From Capronia americana (Eukaryota > Ascomycota > Eurotiomycetes > Chaetothyriales > Herpotrichiellaceae), in assembly GCA_016110215.1 (NCBI GenBank), contig JADWQD010000013.1, positions 496,001 to 560,000 on the forward strand: 64,000 bases of DNA. The letters are read 5' to 3'. The first letter of the stretch is position 1. Every line of letters begins with the position of its first letter. The notes below the pieces were generated by a model, which saw only the letters and a list, made by a program, of their open reading frames with translations, was not told the DNA's origin and did no database searches. Made by a program: the position numbers and the translations under genes. Shown piece by piece: positions 34,221 to 45,476 of the stretch.

Positions 34221-34473
34221 TACGAGCGAGACGAGTCAAAAGGCAGCGGGTTCAAGATCAAAGGCGCCTCGTCTTCTGGCAATCCGCAAGAGCAAACCTT
34301 AAGATTTCTTTAGGTTGCGCTGAGCGGCCTTGAAGTCAAACAAAGGTGAGAGTGAATTCAGATTCTCCGCATCTTCAACTTCTCCTCACTGTCAGTTCCC
34401 GAAACTTTTTGGCCTCGACATTGCTTCTCTCCTTATTTAAACGCGTCTGCTGGGCGCTGAATGTGACCTCAGC
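34221..34473. promoter_or_regulatory. Promoter and leader of the Net1/Dnt1-like gene
   Basis: Short spacer between the relic and the next gene. A start-like ATG at 34461 is out of frame with the CDS; the chosen start at 34474 follows directly. Confidence 0.4.
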
Positions 34474-37400
34474 ATGGTCAGAATTCGGGTCGCCGCTCGT
34501 ATCTTCTCTGAAGACGAATATCTCAAGAACATCCGACTTGGAAAATCAATTGCTTCACCGGTCAAAGATGAGAAGCGCCTGGTGGTCATTGTTAGAGATC
34601 CGTACCAATGGCAAATTGGCACGCTGCTCCTCGAGATCAAAAGATCATATGAGAGTTGCTACGGGCGGTTAGTTCTTTGCTCACTCGGATTTTTTTCGCA
34701 CTTGAGCTGACACAACTGGAAGCGCACTACCGACTGTCAAATATCTGAAGGACATAGACGACTTCGACATCTCCCCTCAATCTTACGTTTCCGATGTGCT
34801 TCTTGACGAGGGCAGAGCTCAAACCGACGCGTCAGACCAGCGTGTCACGGTCAATGTCGTCGCGGAACAAGGTAGGACGGTGCGCGAGGGCTCCGTCGCG
34901 GTGGGCAGCCAGTTGGAGGACCCCAGATATCACATGCAGCTCGAACAGACATCGCGTCCGCCCATCCCTACCTTCCCCGGTCTTCCCTCTTCGCTAGGCA
35001 AGCGCCCTTTCGCACCTGCGGACCAACAGCCCCCAATTGCGATCGGAGCAAAAAGAGCTAGGCGGATCGAAATCCCAGAGACACTGAGCGAGGAACACCA
35101 AGTGGTCTCGTCGATCGAGCATGATGAGTCCCCCGAGCCCGTGGATATGGTGGTGGAAGCAACGCAATATTCAAATCCAGACAAGGGGAATACCCGGCAC
35201 CAAAGCCCTGTAGAGCCGACAATTGAGTCTCCCGAGCCGCGCAGGTTGCTGCAGACGCCAGCCACGACCGAACAGCTCGAGGCCTTGGCAGGACAGCCCC
35301 TGGACTCTTCTTCAAGTAAGAAGGGCAAAGGAGACTCGGCTCGAACGCAGAGTTCGCCCTCTTCAGGCAAGCTGAATGGGGTCTCAAAACCTATGGCCAA
35401 TTTGGGCCAGCGGCTCCAGGAGCAGCCGCAGGCACCCGTGACCCCTCCTTCGGAGCCTTCGAGAAGGCAGTCAAATCCCGGCAGCCTGCAACGACGTCGA
35501 TCAGATGATGTGGCGAAGTCATCTGCTCAGCTATCATCAGCGTCGGCGCGCAAGTTCAAGCGTAAGGACGTCTACGACTACCCGGAATCGGATATCGATG
35601 ACTCCCAGATGTCACCTCGTTCGAGACAAGCACAACTCAGTCACGGAAAGTCCCATGATCGGTTGTCCCACATCGAAGATCTGGAATCCCCGCAGGACGA
35701 TAGAGGAGGAGACCATGCGCTGAGTATTAGCCAGGCGATCGACACCCTGGATAACGAGTCGGTGTTTGACGACGAGAGGCCCGTGGAACAAGCTTTCAAG
35801 ACCCCTGAGGCTACCTCCCGCAAAGCTAATTCCAGGACTAAGGGAGAAACAGAATTGAGTACCTATGAAGATCCTGAAACAGGAAATGCTGTAGTTTCGG
35901 GACAGAGAGAGACGACAGAAGGACCTAGTAGGAAATCCGCCTTGAAATCGAAATCGGTACAAGTGAATGGCCACAAGGGAGGAGCTTCGAACACAGCAGC
36001 AGTAGCAAAGGACGAGCAAGCTCTAGCGCTCACCAAACGGACACAGGTCGACACGCCGGCCAATTCAGTACAAGCTGGAAATAGACCACCAAGACAGAAA
36101 AAAAAGCGGAAGCTTGATAGGATGAGCGTGGATGGCGATGCGCGCTCGAGCGTGAATGATTCTGACAACAGATCCACACATGCTGATGCCTTCAATGCCG
36201 CAAAGTCTACAGCTAAAAAGAAGTCAGCGAAAACAGCAAACGGTTCCAAGGCCAATGCAAGTTTGGGCAGCCCCGGAGGACAATTGTCACAAGACCTGCG
36301 AGAATCGGCCGAAAGGCTCTCTATGAAGTCCTTGAACAAGAAAGTCGTGGATGAGCAGAAAAGGCCAACAGCAACACCTGACAGACAGACCAAGCAGGCC
36401 GTGACCGTGGATGCTTCCCAAAAGTCTCAGCTGAAAACTCCCAATGGCGGACCATCAAAGCAAAATGCGTCTGCCGGTTCCCGGGAAAAGATCGTCAAGA
36501 AACTACCAAGTACAAATCAAGCCAGCTCGCCTTCCCAAAGCATTGCTGTACAACGTGTACAGGAACAGGCTGGTAGCCCTTCCGGACTGCCAAAGCCACT
36601 TCCAAACTGGGGATCAGAATCACCATTCCCTGTAGTGAACGAGCAATCTGCCGCAAAAGGCAGAGAAGACAGGTTGAATCTTGACAAGCGGGACGGCTCG
36701 AGAGAGAGCCCTTCAATTGGTATAGGTCTGACAGCGGAAGAAATTAAGACCATGGAAAGTCGCAAAAACATGACCAAAGAGCAATACGAAGCGGAGAAAA
36801 AGCGGAAACAGCTGGAGGCCAGAAAGCAGGCAGCGGCTGCTAAAAAGAAGCCTACTACCCCTGATGTAGCATTGGTGAACCAGGCGAGAAAAGCGACAGA
36901 ACCACCGGCGGAAGACACAGAGCTTGCGACAACCTCGACAAAGAACAAGGCTCGCAAGAGCCTTTCATCCGAGGAGCATCAGAGACCTTCACCGCAAGGA
37001 AAGGCAACCGACGTGTCTGTCGTCACTTCTGAGACTGGACAATCGAAGTCCTCCACCATGAACTCAAGTCCTGGCGGAGCGAAGCCCATCAGGCGAGAGT
37101 CGACTGGTGCCAGCTCCTCGAAAACATCCCACACGGAATCTATGCTCCCACCAAAAACGCCTGCAAAGGCTGCGACCAAGAATCCTCCTGCCAAGTCAGC
37201 TATCACTAACAAAACTCCCAAACCCTCTGCGCAGCAATCTAATGGGGCAATGCGACCTGCAAAGACGCCCTCAGAGAGCCCATCTGTCAAGTCCATGACT
37301 CTCGGCAAGACCCCAAAAGCAGCCTCCCGACAATCACAGGCGGAGGGGACGCTCAACAAAGTGACAAAGAAGCCAGCACCAGCCTCGTCTACCTCCACAA

Positions 37401-37894
37401 AGACCACTGCAAAAGCCGTCACCAATACACAGTCCAGAAATACTCCCGCACCGGGACCGTATAACCAGCGCCTCAGTGACCTTCACGAAGTTGTCCGTAG
37501 TGCGAAAAAGACTCCGGAGCCCAACCAAGGTACTCTGCTTGCCCGCATAAAGCAGAGTCAGAAGCCACCGGTCTTCGAAGTCGACGATGAGGATGAGGAT
37601 GATGACGAGAGCGAGTCCAGTGACGACGATGAGAAGCTTCAGGCGCCTGTCAAAGTGGTAGCCACCCAGAAAAAGCCAAACGCGCCGAACAAGCAGCGAC
37701 CTTTGGAGGATGAAGAAGACGATGACTCTTCTTCACAGGACGAAAGGCCCAAAACTGCAACGAATGGGCGACTCTTGCTCGCCGGGAGGAGCCCAAGAGG
37801 CAAACCGACACGAACAACGTCGGGACGACCAGATCCAAGCATTCGGGATCAAAGCATCGAGTCTGATGACGAGGATGCAGAGGACGACGATTAA
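34474..37894 (+). CDS. Nucleolar Net1/Dnt1-like protein
   Basis: Two exons (34474-34667, 34723-37894) give 1121 residues. The first ~95 residues are folded and match the N-terminal domain shared by budding-yeast Net1 and fission-yeast Dnt1 (Cytokin_check_N). Seen here are MVRIRVAARIFSEDE, LEIKRSYESCY and, across the intron, LPTVKYLKDIDDFDIS. The remainder is a long disordered Ser/Lys/Pro-rich chain with many SP/TP sites, basic clusters (KKKRKL near 430), a charged helix (SRKNMTKEQYEAEKKRKQLEARKQAAAAKKK) and acidic runs near the C-terminus (DDEDEDDDESESSDDDE). Net1 anchors Cdc14 phosphatase and silencing factors at rDNA; Dnt1 restrains the septation network. Which role holds here is not visible. 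Confidence 0.8.
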
Positions 37895-38775
37895 TTGTGA
37901 CTCAGATGCCTGTCTGTCCTTCAGGCGAGCGCACATTGTACAGTAGTGGAGATGGGTATGTCGATTGGGCCGTTGGGATGCAATCACTTGGACTAGGAAT
38001 TGTAACGGGCAGGATATGGACTGGTGCTGGTAAAGAGAACGGGTCATCATACCCAGCGTTTCTCGTGTTGGTTAGCACCGACTGTCCCTGGCCACGGCAC
38101 GGAATGTTGCACACTGCCCAGAAGCGTGCATCAGGGAAACTTGTCAAAGCTTGGTATCAGTCTTTTTCTACTCGAACTGTGTGTGTTTTGAATATCTCAT
38201 GCCTCATTGACTCTAGTCTCGTCCGATGACATTGGGCATTACCTCGTAGTATTTGCCCACTGCGTTGCCACTTGAAGCTTTGCATAGTCTCGTTTCGCAT
38301 TGCACAGGAGTGAGCATGCGCTTGCGTTGAAAAACAGGCTGCGAGGGCTGGCTCATAACCAGGCACGTCCGTTTTCACGGCTTCTCTTCTCATCTTTCAT
38401 CATCACCTGATATTGCCTCTAGATGGAGGCACGACGTGGGCTGGCCTGCCCGTGGTTGCCCTCTGGCAGTATCCGACCGTGAGAAACCGGAGGGAAAGCT
38501 TCCCTCATGTGCCTGATGCAGGATATCGTCGCATGGTGTCCGACTTTGGGGCCGAACCCGCCACGGGCGCGGCGCCATTGTCGTCAGGCCATCGTCTCCC
38601 TCTTCTTCAGATCTGTGGCCGTCAAGTTCCATTGTGTCATCTCGTGCCGTGCCGTACCATGCCATGATTCATCCATGATTCGGTCCCTTGATCCCATAAG
38701 TCCTTCACCAACCTCTTCCCGCACCCTCAATCTTGTACCCGCCCCTGACAGAAAATATCACCGAACAGTCTCATC
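37895..38775. other. Tail-to-tail intergenic
   Basis: Convergent spacer between the Net1/Dnt1-like gene and eIF2-gamma. No convincing gene or RNA was seen; overlapping short frames lack similarity. Confidence 0.5.
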
Positions 38776-40317
38776 CTAAGAAGACTCCGGCTCAATGGTA
38801 TTGCCCGCCACGATGTTCGCCCAGCCAATCAACCGCCAATGCTTCTCGATGCGTCGACTCAGCGCGATCTTCTCCCCGATAGCCGTGCATGCGGGGTTTG
38901 TCAAAGTCAGTTTCGCAGCGTCGGCTTTCACGCCCATGACTTTTGCACCCGTGGCCGTGGATCCGATATTGACCATCAAGACCTCGTTCTTGGCGAGCTT
39001 CGCCACTTTGGCTTGTTTGCCGTCCGCGGTTTTCACGCCCAACAGACGCCGGAGGAGGAAGTAATTGACCTCGAGTTCCATGTAGATTTCGGGGAGTTGG
39101 CCTTTCAGACCGAGTACGTGGCCGACGAGACGATCTGCTCGGCATAACGTGGGATCGACCCGCGTCCCTACGCCGATTAAGCCACCCGGCACGGCAAATT
39201 TGAGGTCGTTGTGTTCGGCGAACAAGCTGACGACGCGGGACATGATAGGCCGACAGACCGTCTGGCCTGTGGCGTCTTTCGTGATGATGCCGGGTCGGAT
39301 TTCGATCTCGTCGCCGAGCTTTAGGACGCCGTTGAGGATGGACCCTCCTGCCACACCGCCTTTAAGGTCTTCGATCTCGGCACCGGGCTTATTCACGTCG
39401 AAGGAGCGGATGACAATCATGTGTGGGGCGGCGCTGAAATTACGCACGGGGACCGGGATCTTGGTAACCAGATACTCGTTAATGGCGTCGATATTGTATT
39501 TCAGTTGGGCGGAGATTGGGATTATCGGCGACCCGTCGGCGACGGTGCCCTTGATAAATTTCAGGATTGATTCGTAATGTGACTGTGCACCCTCTTCTCT
39601 CATCAAGTCGACTTTGTTCTGCAGGATGATGATATGGTTGAGTTTCATTATCTCGATTGCGGCCAAATGTTCCGAGGTCTGCGGTTGTGGACAGCTTTCG
39701 TTTCCCGCGATGAGGAGCAACGCCGCGTCCATGACTGCTGCCCCGGAGAGCATGGTGCTCATCAGGATATCGTGGCCGGGGCAGTCGACGAAGGAGACGT
39801 GTCTCAGCAAGCGGTATGTACCTTTACATCCCTCTCTTTCGCACGGAGGGTCGACTTCCTTCTCTGACTTGTATGACTTGTAGCACGTCGGCCGCGGACA
39901 CTCGGGGTTGTCGCACTTGTAGATCTTTGCGTTGGCGTACCCCAGTTTGATGGTGATGTTTCGTTCCAGTTCATTCTTGAACCGAACCGTCTGCACGCCC
40001 GAGATGGCTTTGACGACTGTGGACTTCCCATGCGCCACATGGCCTATCGTACCGATGTTTATCGTGGCTTGCCGGGCGATGATTTCTGGTGAGAGAGGAG
40101 TGAGTTTTGAGATGTCCAGATCTTTCGGATCTGGCTGTTCGGGTAGGACGGGGCGAGCGACGTGGGAGTCAGGAATGGCTGCTGAGGTGCCCCTTTTCAA
40201 GGCTGATTTGGGCGTTTGGTTTGACTCTTCGATCTCGTCGAGATCGTTCTCATCGCCGGGAGGGGTCCCTGGTTGGGAGAACTCGTCATCGGAAGGGAGG
40301 TCGCCGTTGGTGGCCAT
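38776..40317 (-). CDS. GCD11: Translation initiation factor eIF2 subunit gamma
   Basis: Intronless, 513 residues, ATG at 40317. The GTPase core has G1 GHVAHGKST (92-100), switch I around ERNITIKLGYANAKIYKC, DCPGHD (G3), NKVDL (G4) and ISAQL (G5). The zinc-ribbon knuckle with paired cysteines (CDNPECPRPTC, then CEREGC) is typical of the gamma subunit. Domains II and III follow with SFDVNKPG and GGVAGGSI. The acidic, phosphorylatable N-terminus (about 1-70) is fungal-typical. The protein binds initiator Met-tRNA and GTP in the eIF2 ternary complex that scans for start codons. All key residues are intact. It lies head-to-head with SNU13. Confidence 0.97.
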   Translation of the reverse strand: MATNGDLPSDDEFSQPGTPPGDENDLDEIEESNQTPKSALKRGTSAAIPDSHVARPVLPEQPDPKDLDISKLTPLSPEIIARQATINIGTIGHVAHGKSTVVKAISGVQTVRFKNELERNITIKLGYANAKIYKCDNPECPRPTCYKSYKSEKEVDPPCEREGCKGTYRLLRHVSFVDCPGHDILMSTMLSGAAVMDAALLLIAGNESCPQPQTSEHLAAIEIMKLNHIIILQNKVDLMREEGAQSHYESILKFIKGTVADGSPIIPISAQLKYNIDAINEYLVTKIPVPVRNFSAAPHMIVIRSFDVNKPGAEIEDLKGGVAGGSILNGVLKLGDEIEIRPGIITKDATGQTVCRPIMSRVVSLFAEHNDLKFAVPGGLIGVGTRVDPTLCRADRLVGHVLGLKGQLPEIYMELEVNYFLLRRLLGVKTADGKQAKVAKLAKNEVLMVNIGSTATGAKVMGVKADAAKLTLTNPACTAIGEKIALSRRIEKHWRLIGWANIVAGNTIEPESS

Positions 40318-40735
40318 GATGGCGGTTGATCAATTCGGGCTCTATGAAGGACACCTGTAATTTGAGGGATATGGTGGGAATCTGCGTGGGAGTGATGTTT
40401 CGCTTTGCTGGGTGCGTCTGGAGGGCAAATACAACTTCCAGGCTGCGGGGTGATGCGAAAGTCCAAGGTCAAAAATGATTTCTTGATGCCAAGATTATGA
40501 GTCGAAGCGAAGATCTTGATCACGTGACAGGAGTTGGCGCCAAGCCGAGGGTCGTCCCAAAACGTTATTCCCGACAACTTCAAATTTTTGGAAGCGACTT
40601 TAGATTTTCCTAGGCCACTGCTGAGATATTCTACCTCTTCTTACACTTCTCCCTGCACCCGTAGTCCGCAGTCATTCTTCGCGCCGCGATATCCTGGCCG
40701 TGATCCGCTGAGTGAGCCAGAGTCAAGCCATCATC
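40318..40735. promoter_or_regulatory. Head-to-head promoter, eIF2-gamma / SNU13
   Basis: A 418-base divergent spacer between two essential gene-expression factors. The right half is C/T-rich leading into SNU13. No specific motif is claimed. Confidence 0.5.
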
Positions 40736-41221
40736 ATGAATGAGAGCGCAGGTGCGACCGCCGTACCCGTCTCTTCGCCTGTGTACTGATACTGATTCTG
40801 GAGCAGCTTGGCCGATAGCTGACGAACAGCTGGCGCAATTGACACTAGACCTGGTCCAACAAGCCAGTCACTATCGGCAGCTGAAGAAAGGTGCCAATGA
40901 AGGCAGGTTCTCTAAAACATCTCCTTGTAAATGAATGCTAACGGCGCATCCCTCACAGCCACCAAGACACTAAACCGCGGCACTTCAGAGATCGTCATCC
41001 TCGCAGCCGATACCTCCCCGCTCGCCATCCTCCTTCATCTACCGCTGCTCGCCGAGGACAAGAACGTCCCATATGTCTACGTACCGAGTAAAGTGGCCCT
41101 TGGTCGCGCTTGCGGGGTCAGCCGAGCCGTGATTGCTGCCAGTATCACCACGAACGAGAGTAGCGATCTCATGCCCCAGATCAGAGAATTGAGAAACAAG
41201 GTGGAGAGACTGATGATCTGA
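40736..41221 (+). CDS. SNU13: U4/U6.U5 snRNP and box C/D snoRNP protein Snu13
   Basis: Three exons (40736-40751, 40807-40902, 40959-41221) give 124 residues, as in yeast (126). L7Ae-fold landmarks are all present: QLKKGANEATKTLNRG, ILAADTSPLAILLHLPLL, EDKNVPYVYVPSKVALGRACG and the C-terminal helix. Snu13 binds kink-turns in U4 snRNA and box C/D snoRNAs, acting in splicing and rRNA modification in the nucleus. The 5-codon first exon is supported by the reading MNESAAWPIADEQL. The second intron must begin with GC, because only this preserves NEATKTL; it has a CTAAC branch site and CAG acceptor. Intron 1 ends in GAGCAG, two in-frame acceptors that could add one alanine. Confidence 0.95.
40903..40958 (+). 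other. GC-AG intron in SNU13
   Basis: The donor is AAG|GCAGGT, the branch site is within TGCTAACG near 40937-40944, and the acceptor is CACAG. A GT alternative four bases downstream would shift the frame and destroy the conserved NEATKTLNRG sequence. Confidence 0.85.
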
Positions 41222-42791
41222 GGTGCTGCGGACTCGTCACTTCACTACTGAGCGTCGCACTGGGGAGGAGCGTAAACTGATATGAGCCATGCATAATCAG
41301 CAGCAGACATAAGGGAGGATAAGAACTGAAGCGCGCCTAATGGGGAGCTTGAGGCAGCCCTGTCGTGCGAAGCATGCACTTCGTCAAGCGCACCATGCAG
41401 TAGTTAGGGTCCTGGAGCAAGGCACTGAGTCTATTCAACGACACGCAGTACGGCTGTTTTAATTTCACGGAGCGCGCTTGCCGATTCTGCGAAGGAGCTC
41501 GTGGATCATTGGAGCAAGGTCTCAGGAGCAGCGATCATGCAGCAAATTTGCGATGCACGTAGAGCCGGGGACAAGGAAAAATAAAACTTTATTGCCCATT
41601 ATCTGGGGAAGTCTCTCAGTCTGCACGTGATAGGTTGTGGATAGCTGGATTAGACGTTGCTCATTCGCAATTAGGAGAGCAAAGCTATCGAGTAAAGGCC
41701 GATATGGAGATCTCGGAAAATAGAGGATTGAACCTACCGCTTTCCTGCTCCATCGAATCTCTCCTTCTCCTTGCTATGTATTTGGATGGCTGAATTGAGG
41801 CGAGGCCACAACACTCATGCCATCAGCCAGATCGCGTCTCTCCATAGAGCTGAGCCGTCTCTCGTGATCCCTCCCTCCCTTCTGAGTTGCTTTTCGTAGC
41901 AATGACCTCGCAAATGGCAATTACAAAAACAGAGACCAACATTTGCGAGTGTGTGTAGCACAAGATCGCGCAGTTCTGGGGGTCGGGAAGCATCCTACAG
42001 GAAATCGATGAACAAGAGGGAGAACAATCATGAGGATCTCGTAGCCTTGAAACCGAGAGGGAGCCTCTTTTGTACTACCTGGGGAACCTCCAGAAAAGGC
42101 CGGGAACGGAGATCGAAGGGAGGCAGACAGTGACCCGTGTTGAGGAGCCCGAAATTGAGAACCTGCGTCGCAGATGCCTGAAAGCGGATTCCTGGGAAGG
42201 GCAGGAACCCGACCAAATCCCAACAGGACGTTGGTCGTGGTCTAGCATGGCGAGCCCATGCGGGATAGCCGGGCTGGTGCAAAGGCGCAAAAGCCATCGT
42301 TCGAAGGTTGAGGGCGAGTTGAAGGTGAGAGCGGAAGGTAGAATGGGAGGTGACCATATCGTCTTCGAGCAGATGTGGACGTGGTGGTTTCTCTCTGCAC
42401 CGAGCTCTGTACTGCACGTTTCAATGACTTAAGCCACGTTTTGAGCTGTGCTCCGACGCATTCCTGATCATCGCTTAAGAATAGATGTATCAAGGGAAGA
42501 GTGCTCAGGAGTGCTCTTCTAGGTCGGAATTTGCCAAGATTGGAGAAACCTGGCTGCCGAAATGGTGCAGGAGTTCAAGACTTGGGGGATCCGAGACCAG
42601 AGTTGAGAAAGGCGTCGACGACATCGTATTGGAAAGGGAGAAGAAGCTGGACGGCCCCGAACCCCGTCCTATGGAGTTGATGCTCTTCCAAAGTTCTTTT
42701 AGCAGACATCCTCCGCACAGCGAGCTATTATCACGATAGATGTCCTGCCTGAGTTCACAGGGGTGCTTGGGCCGCCTCGATGACCATCATC
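41222..42791. other. Intergenic, no gene recognised
   Basis: About 1.57 kb between SNU13 and the cyclophilin, which converge. Overlapping frames on both strands near 41920-42430 show no family similarity and no consistent splicing. No tRNA was recognised. Confidence 0.45.
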
Positions 42792-44642
42792 TCAGCTGAT
42801 AGAGATATTGATTATCTTGATGTCCTCCTCGGGTTTCTCCTTCCGCACCTTCGCGTTTTCAATTTGGTGTATCACATCCAACCCCTGATAGGCCCGTCCG
42901 AAAATGGTGTGTTTGTTATCTAACCAGGACGCCTTCTCGGTCGTAATGAAGAACTGCGACCCGTTCGTGTTCGGCCCTGCGTTCGCCATGCTAACTGTGT
43001 ACGGCCTATCATGCTTGAGGTCAGAGAACTCATCCTCGAATTCCTTGCCCCAGATGCTTTCACCACCTGTGCCGTCTCCTAGGGGATCGCCGCATTGGAT
43101 CATGAACTTCCTGATGACTCGGTGGAAAATCGTGTTGTTATAATAGCCGTTTCTTGAATGTGTGACAAAATTCTCGACAGCTTTCGGCGCTTTGTCAGGG
43201 AACAGTCTGATATGAATGTCTCCGTAGGTTGTGTGCAATACCGCGGACGTGCCCGACTCGGCTTTCTTCTCCTCCTTCTTCTTGCCGCCAAGGACCCTGG
43301 GTTTCTCGTTCTGCACATCTCGGGTCGACTTGGTGATGTCCTCCTCGTTGGTAAACATGTAGAAACGGACCTTTGCGTAAGCCGTGGCGAAAAGCATGGG
43401 ATCTCTCGCTTCCGCATCGTTGAGGAGCGGGTTCGCACTAGCAGCCATTGAAACGGTGACGACATCTTTTTTCTGTGGTGCGCCTTGATAGAGAGCCACG
43501 TTGAGCGCCCGAAACGGCTCATCTTTGCCATAAGCCTTCATGACCCGGTTGGTGAGGGTGTTGATGACTTTAATCCCCAGCAACGAGCCATAGGCGATGA
43601 AGTGTCCAGACTCGTCGAAAACGATGTTGATTCTGGACTTAAGAGCAGGATTATCAAGCTCACGCTCGACTGCCATCCGCCGCCCGAATTCTACCTCGTC
43701 CAGCTTCTGTAGCGATGTACCTGCTTGCTGCATAGCTGTGATGGTCTCCAGGGACTCGTCGTAAGAGCGGTAGAGCTTGCCAGAGGCAAAGTCAAACACC
43801 CTCACCTTTCTGTCCGGGAATGATATAGTGGCGAATTGGTGACCCGACGGAGATATCGCGATGGAGCATGGCGCTGATTTTGCTTTCTTGAAGTCGAACA
43901 GGTTTGTCGCTGCTTTCATCTTGAAGACACTATCCGGTTTCTCGTAGGTGTCACTAGGTTGCCAGTATTCGATCATCCCACCCGCGTCAGCAGAGATGAC
44001 GCAGTCGAAAGCTGGGTTGTACGCCATTACCACCACAGGCGCACGGTGGATGGAGGACAGAGTGTGCACTGGCGCCTGCAAGTCGCCCGAAGCATCGTAA
44101 ATGAGAATTTCCTTTCCGATGGCTACCGCTAGAGTCGGCGAGACTCCCCTGCGATGAACCCAACAGACACAAGATGCGGCGCTCTCGAGGTTCAGAATTG
44201 AGAGCAGATCAAAGGTGACGACATCGAAGATCTTAATCGTGTTGTCGTCTTCATCGCCGGCTGTTGCGAATAAAGCCCCATCAAAGCTGACAGAAGAGCT
44301 CAGTATGCGCCCCTCGTGCGCGCGGTACTCCTTAGCAAACTCGATGCCTACCGCGATCTTCTTCCAGAATTTGACCACGCCGTCGACAGAAGTGGTGATG
44401 ACGAAGTCGACAGGTGAAGGAGCGACGGTCACCGACACCAACTGATCTTTGTGCATTAATGACTTGGAGTACTTCACGCCCTTCGGCAGGGCATCGACAT
44501 ATAACGACTCATACGGGAGTTTCCGTTTCTTCTTGGGCGGAACGGAGGAGGGCAGGGCTGGTCCGAAATCATCGTCGGACTCGATATCGGAGCCTGCGGT
44601 ATCCGGGGACCTTGATCGCTTGCGAGAGTGACTGTCCGACAT
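42792..44642 (-). CDS. WD40-repeat cyclophilin (PPWD1-type peptidyl-prolyl isomerase)
   Basis: Intronless, 616 residues, ATG at 44642. An acidic/basic N-terminus with a nuclear-localisation-like KKKRKL (about 37-42) precedes WD40 repeats (about 60-400; VDGVVKFWKK, DNTIKIFDV, GGMIEYWQP, DRKVRVFDF). The C-terminal cyclophilin domain (about 465-616) has the catalytic FHRVI arginine, the FMIQCGDPLGDGTGG loop, SMANAGPNTNGSQFFI and WLDNKHTIFGR, so the isomerase should be active. PPWD1 orthologues are late-stage spliceosome components in animals and fungi. No targeting sequence. Family assignment is firm; the role in splicing comes from family knowledge. Confidence 0.94.
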   Translation of the reverse strand: MSDSHSRKRSRSPDTAGSDIESDDDFGPALPSSVPPKKKRKLPYESLYVDALPKGVKYSKSLMHKDQLVSVTVAPSPVDFVITTSVDGVVKFWKKIAVGIEFAKEYRAHEGRILSSSVSFDGALFATAGDEDDNTIKIFDVVTFDLLSILNLESAASCVCWVHRRGVSPTLAVAIGKEILIYDASGDLQAPVHTLSSIHRAPVVVMAYNPAFDCVISADAGGMIEYWQPSDTYEKPDSVFKMKAATNLFDFKKAKSAPCSIAISPSGHQFATISFPDRKVRVFDFASGKLYRSYDESLETITAMQQAGTSLQKLDEVEFGRRMAVERELDNPALKSRINIVFDESGHFIAYGSLLGIKVINTLTNRVMKAYGKDEPFRALNVALYQGAPQKKDVVTVSMAASANPLLNDAEARDPMLFATAYAKVRFYMFTNEEDITKSTRDVQNEKPRVLGGKKKEEKKAESGTSAVLHTTYGDIHIRLFPDKAPKAVENFVTHSRNGYYNNTIFHRVIRKFMIQCGDPLGDGTGGESIWGKEFEDEFSDLKHDRPYTVSMANAGPNTNGSQFFITTEKASWLDNKHTIFGRAYQGLDVIHQIENAKVRKEKPEEDIKIINISIS

Positions 44643-45476
44643 GTCCGGTGCTGAGCCGAATTCTCAGTTTGTTCTCGTGCTGCATACTGAAAGATTTAGG
44701 TAGTTCAAGAAAATCAAGGTATTATGGTCAGGGCAGGTACGGCGGAGTGGATGAGCAGCGTGGCACGGTCATCTGCTCGCCCATAGATAAATCGAGCTAA
44801 GCCTGTCCGGGCATGTCTGTCTGTATCGCGACTCTTTTTCTGCTCCCCGTCAACCACCTCGTAGTCAATGATTTATCTTGCTGTCGTCAGGAAATCTTCG
44901 AAGAAGCCGCTACGAGGATCTCGTATTTGTCGTCTCCATGTCAACTTCAAATGTTCGTGTCCATGTCACAGGCCGTACTCCCGTGCCCATTTATTACAGA
45001 CAGATCCTGGATATCGCAACTACGCAACATGCAGACTGGTGAATCCTTTGCAATCGCTGAGATGTTCAAGATGCATCAACAACGTCCTCATCCCCATCTC
45101 CGTTCCCACAGAGTGGATTGGACCACAAGAACGGTAGGACGGTAGGTATCACTTGCACAACAAGCCCTTAATTCGAGCTTCTTTGTTCATTCTGTCCCTT
45201 TGTCGCATCTTGTGCCATCCTTTCTTCGCCGTCCACGGTGTCCAATGAACCCGCTACGAGCATACCAACGGGAGCATGCAGACACCCAAGGCGGCATCCT
45301 TGGGATTGGAATAAAAGGGATATCTTGAGCTTTGTGCCTCTGGTCCTGGCAAATGCTTGCGCCTCCTCTGTCAAGAGTACCTATCTACACCACCAACCAA
45401 CCAATCTGCATGGTACCATTAGGCTCTGTCCTACGTTAGAGCCATTAGATCCTCTGGTCGAGTCCAGCACTTGGAG
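44643..45476. other. Intergenic, head-to-head promoter area
   Basis: Divergent spacer between the cyclophilin (minus) and the UstYa-like gene (plus). A frame at 44813-45145 has no family similarity and no repeat or Kex2-site pattern expected of a RiPP precursor peptide. No RNA gene seen. Confidence 0.5.

Noticed and set aside
41921..42433. Overlapping reading frames on both strands
   Set aside because: No family similarity, no splice continuation, and both strands are open at once, as happens by chance in GC-rich DNA.
44813..45145. Possible RiPP precursor next to the UstYa-like gene
   Set aside because: No signal peptide, no repeated core and no Kex2-spaced KR/RR sites.
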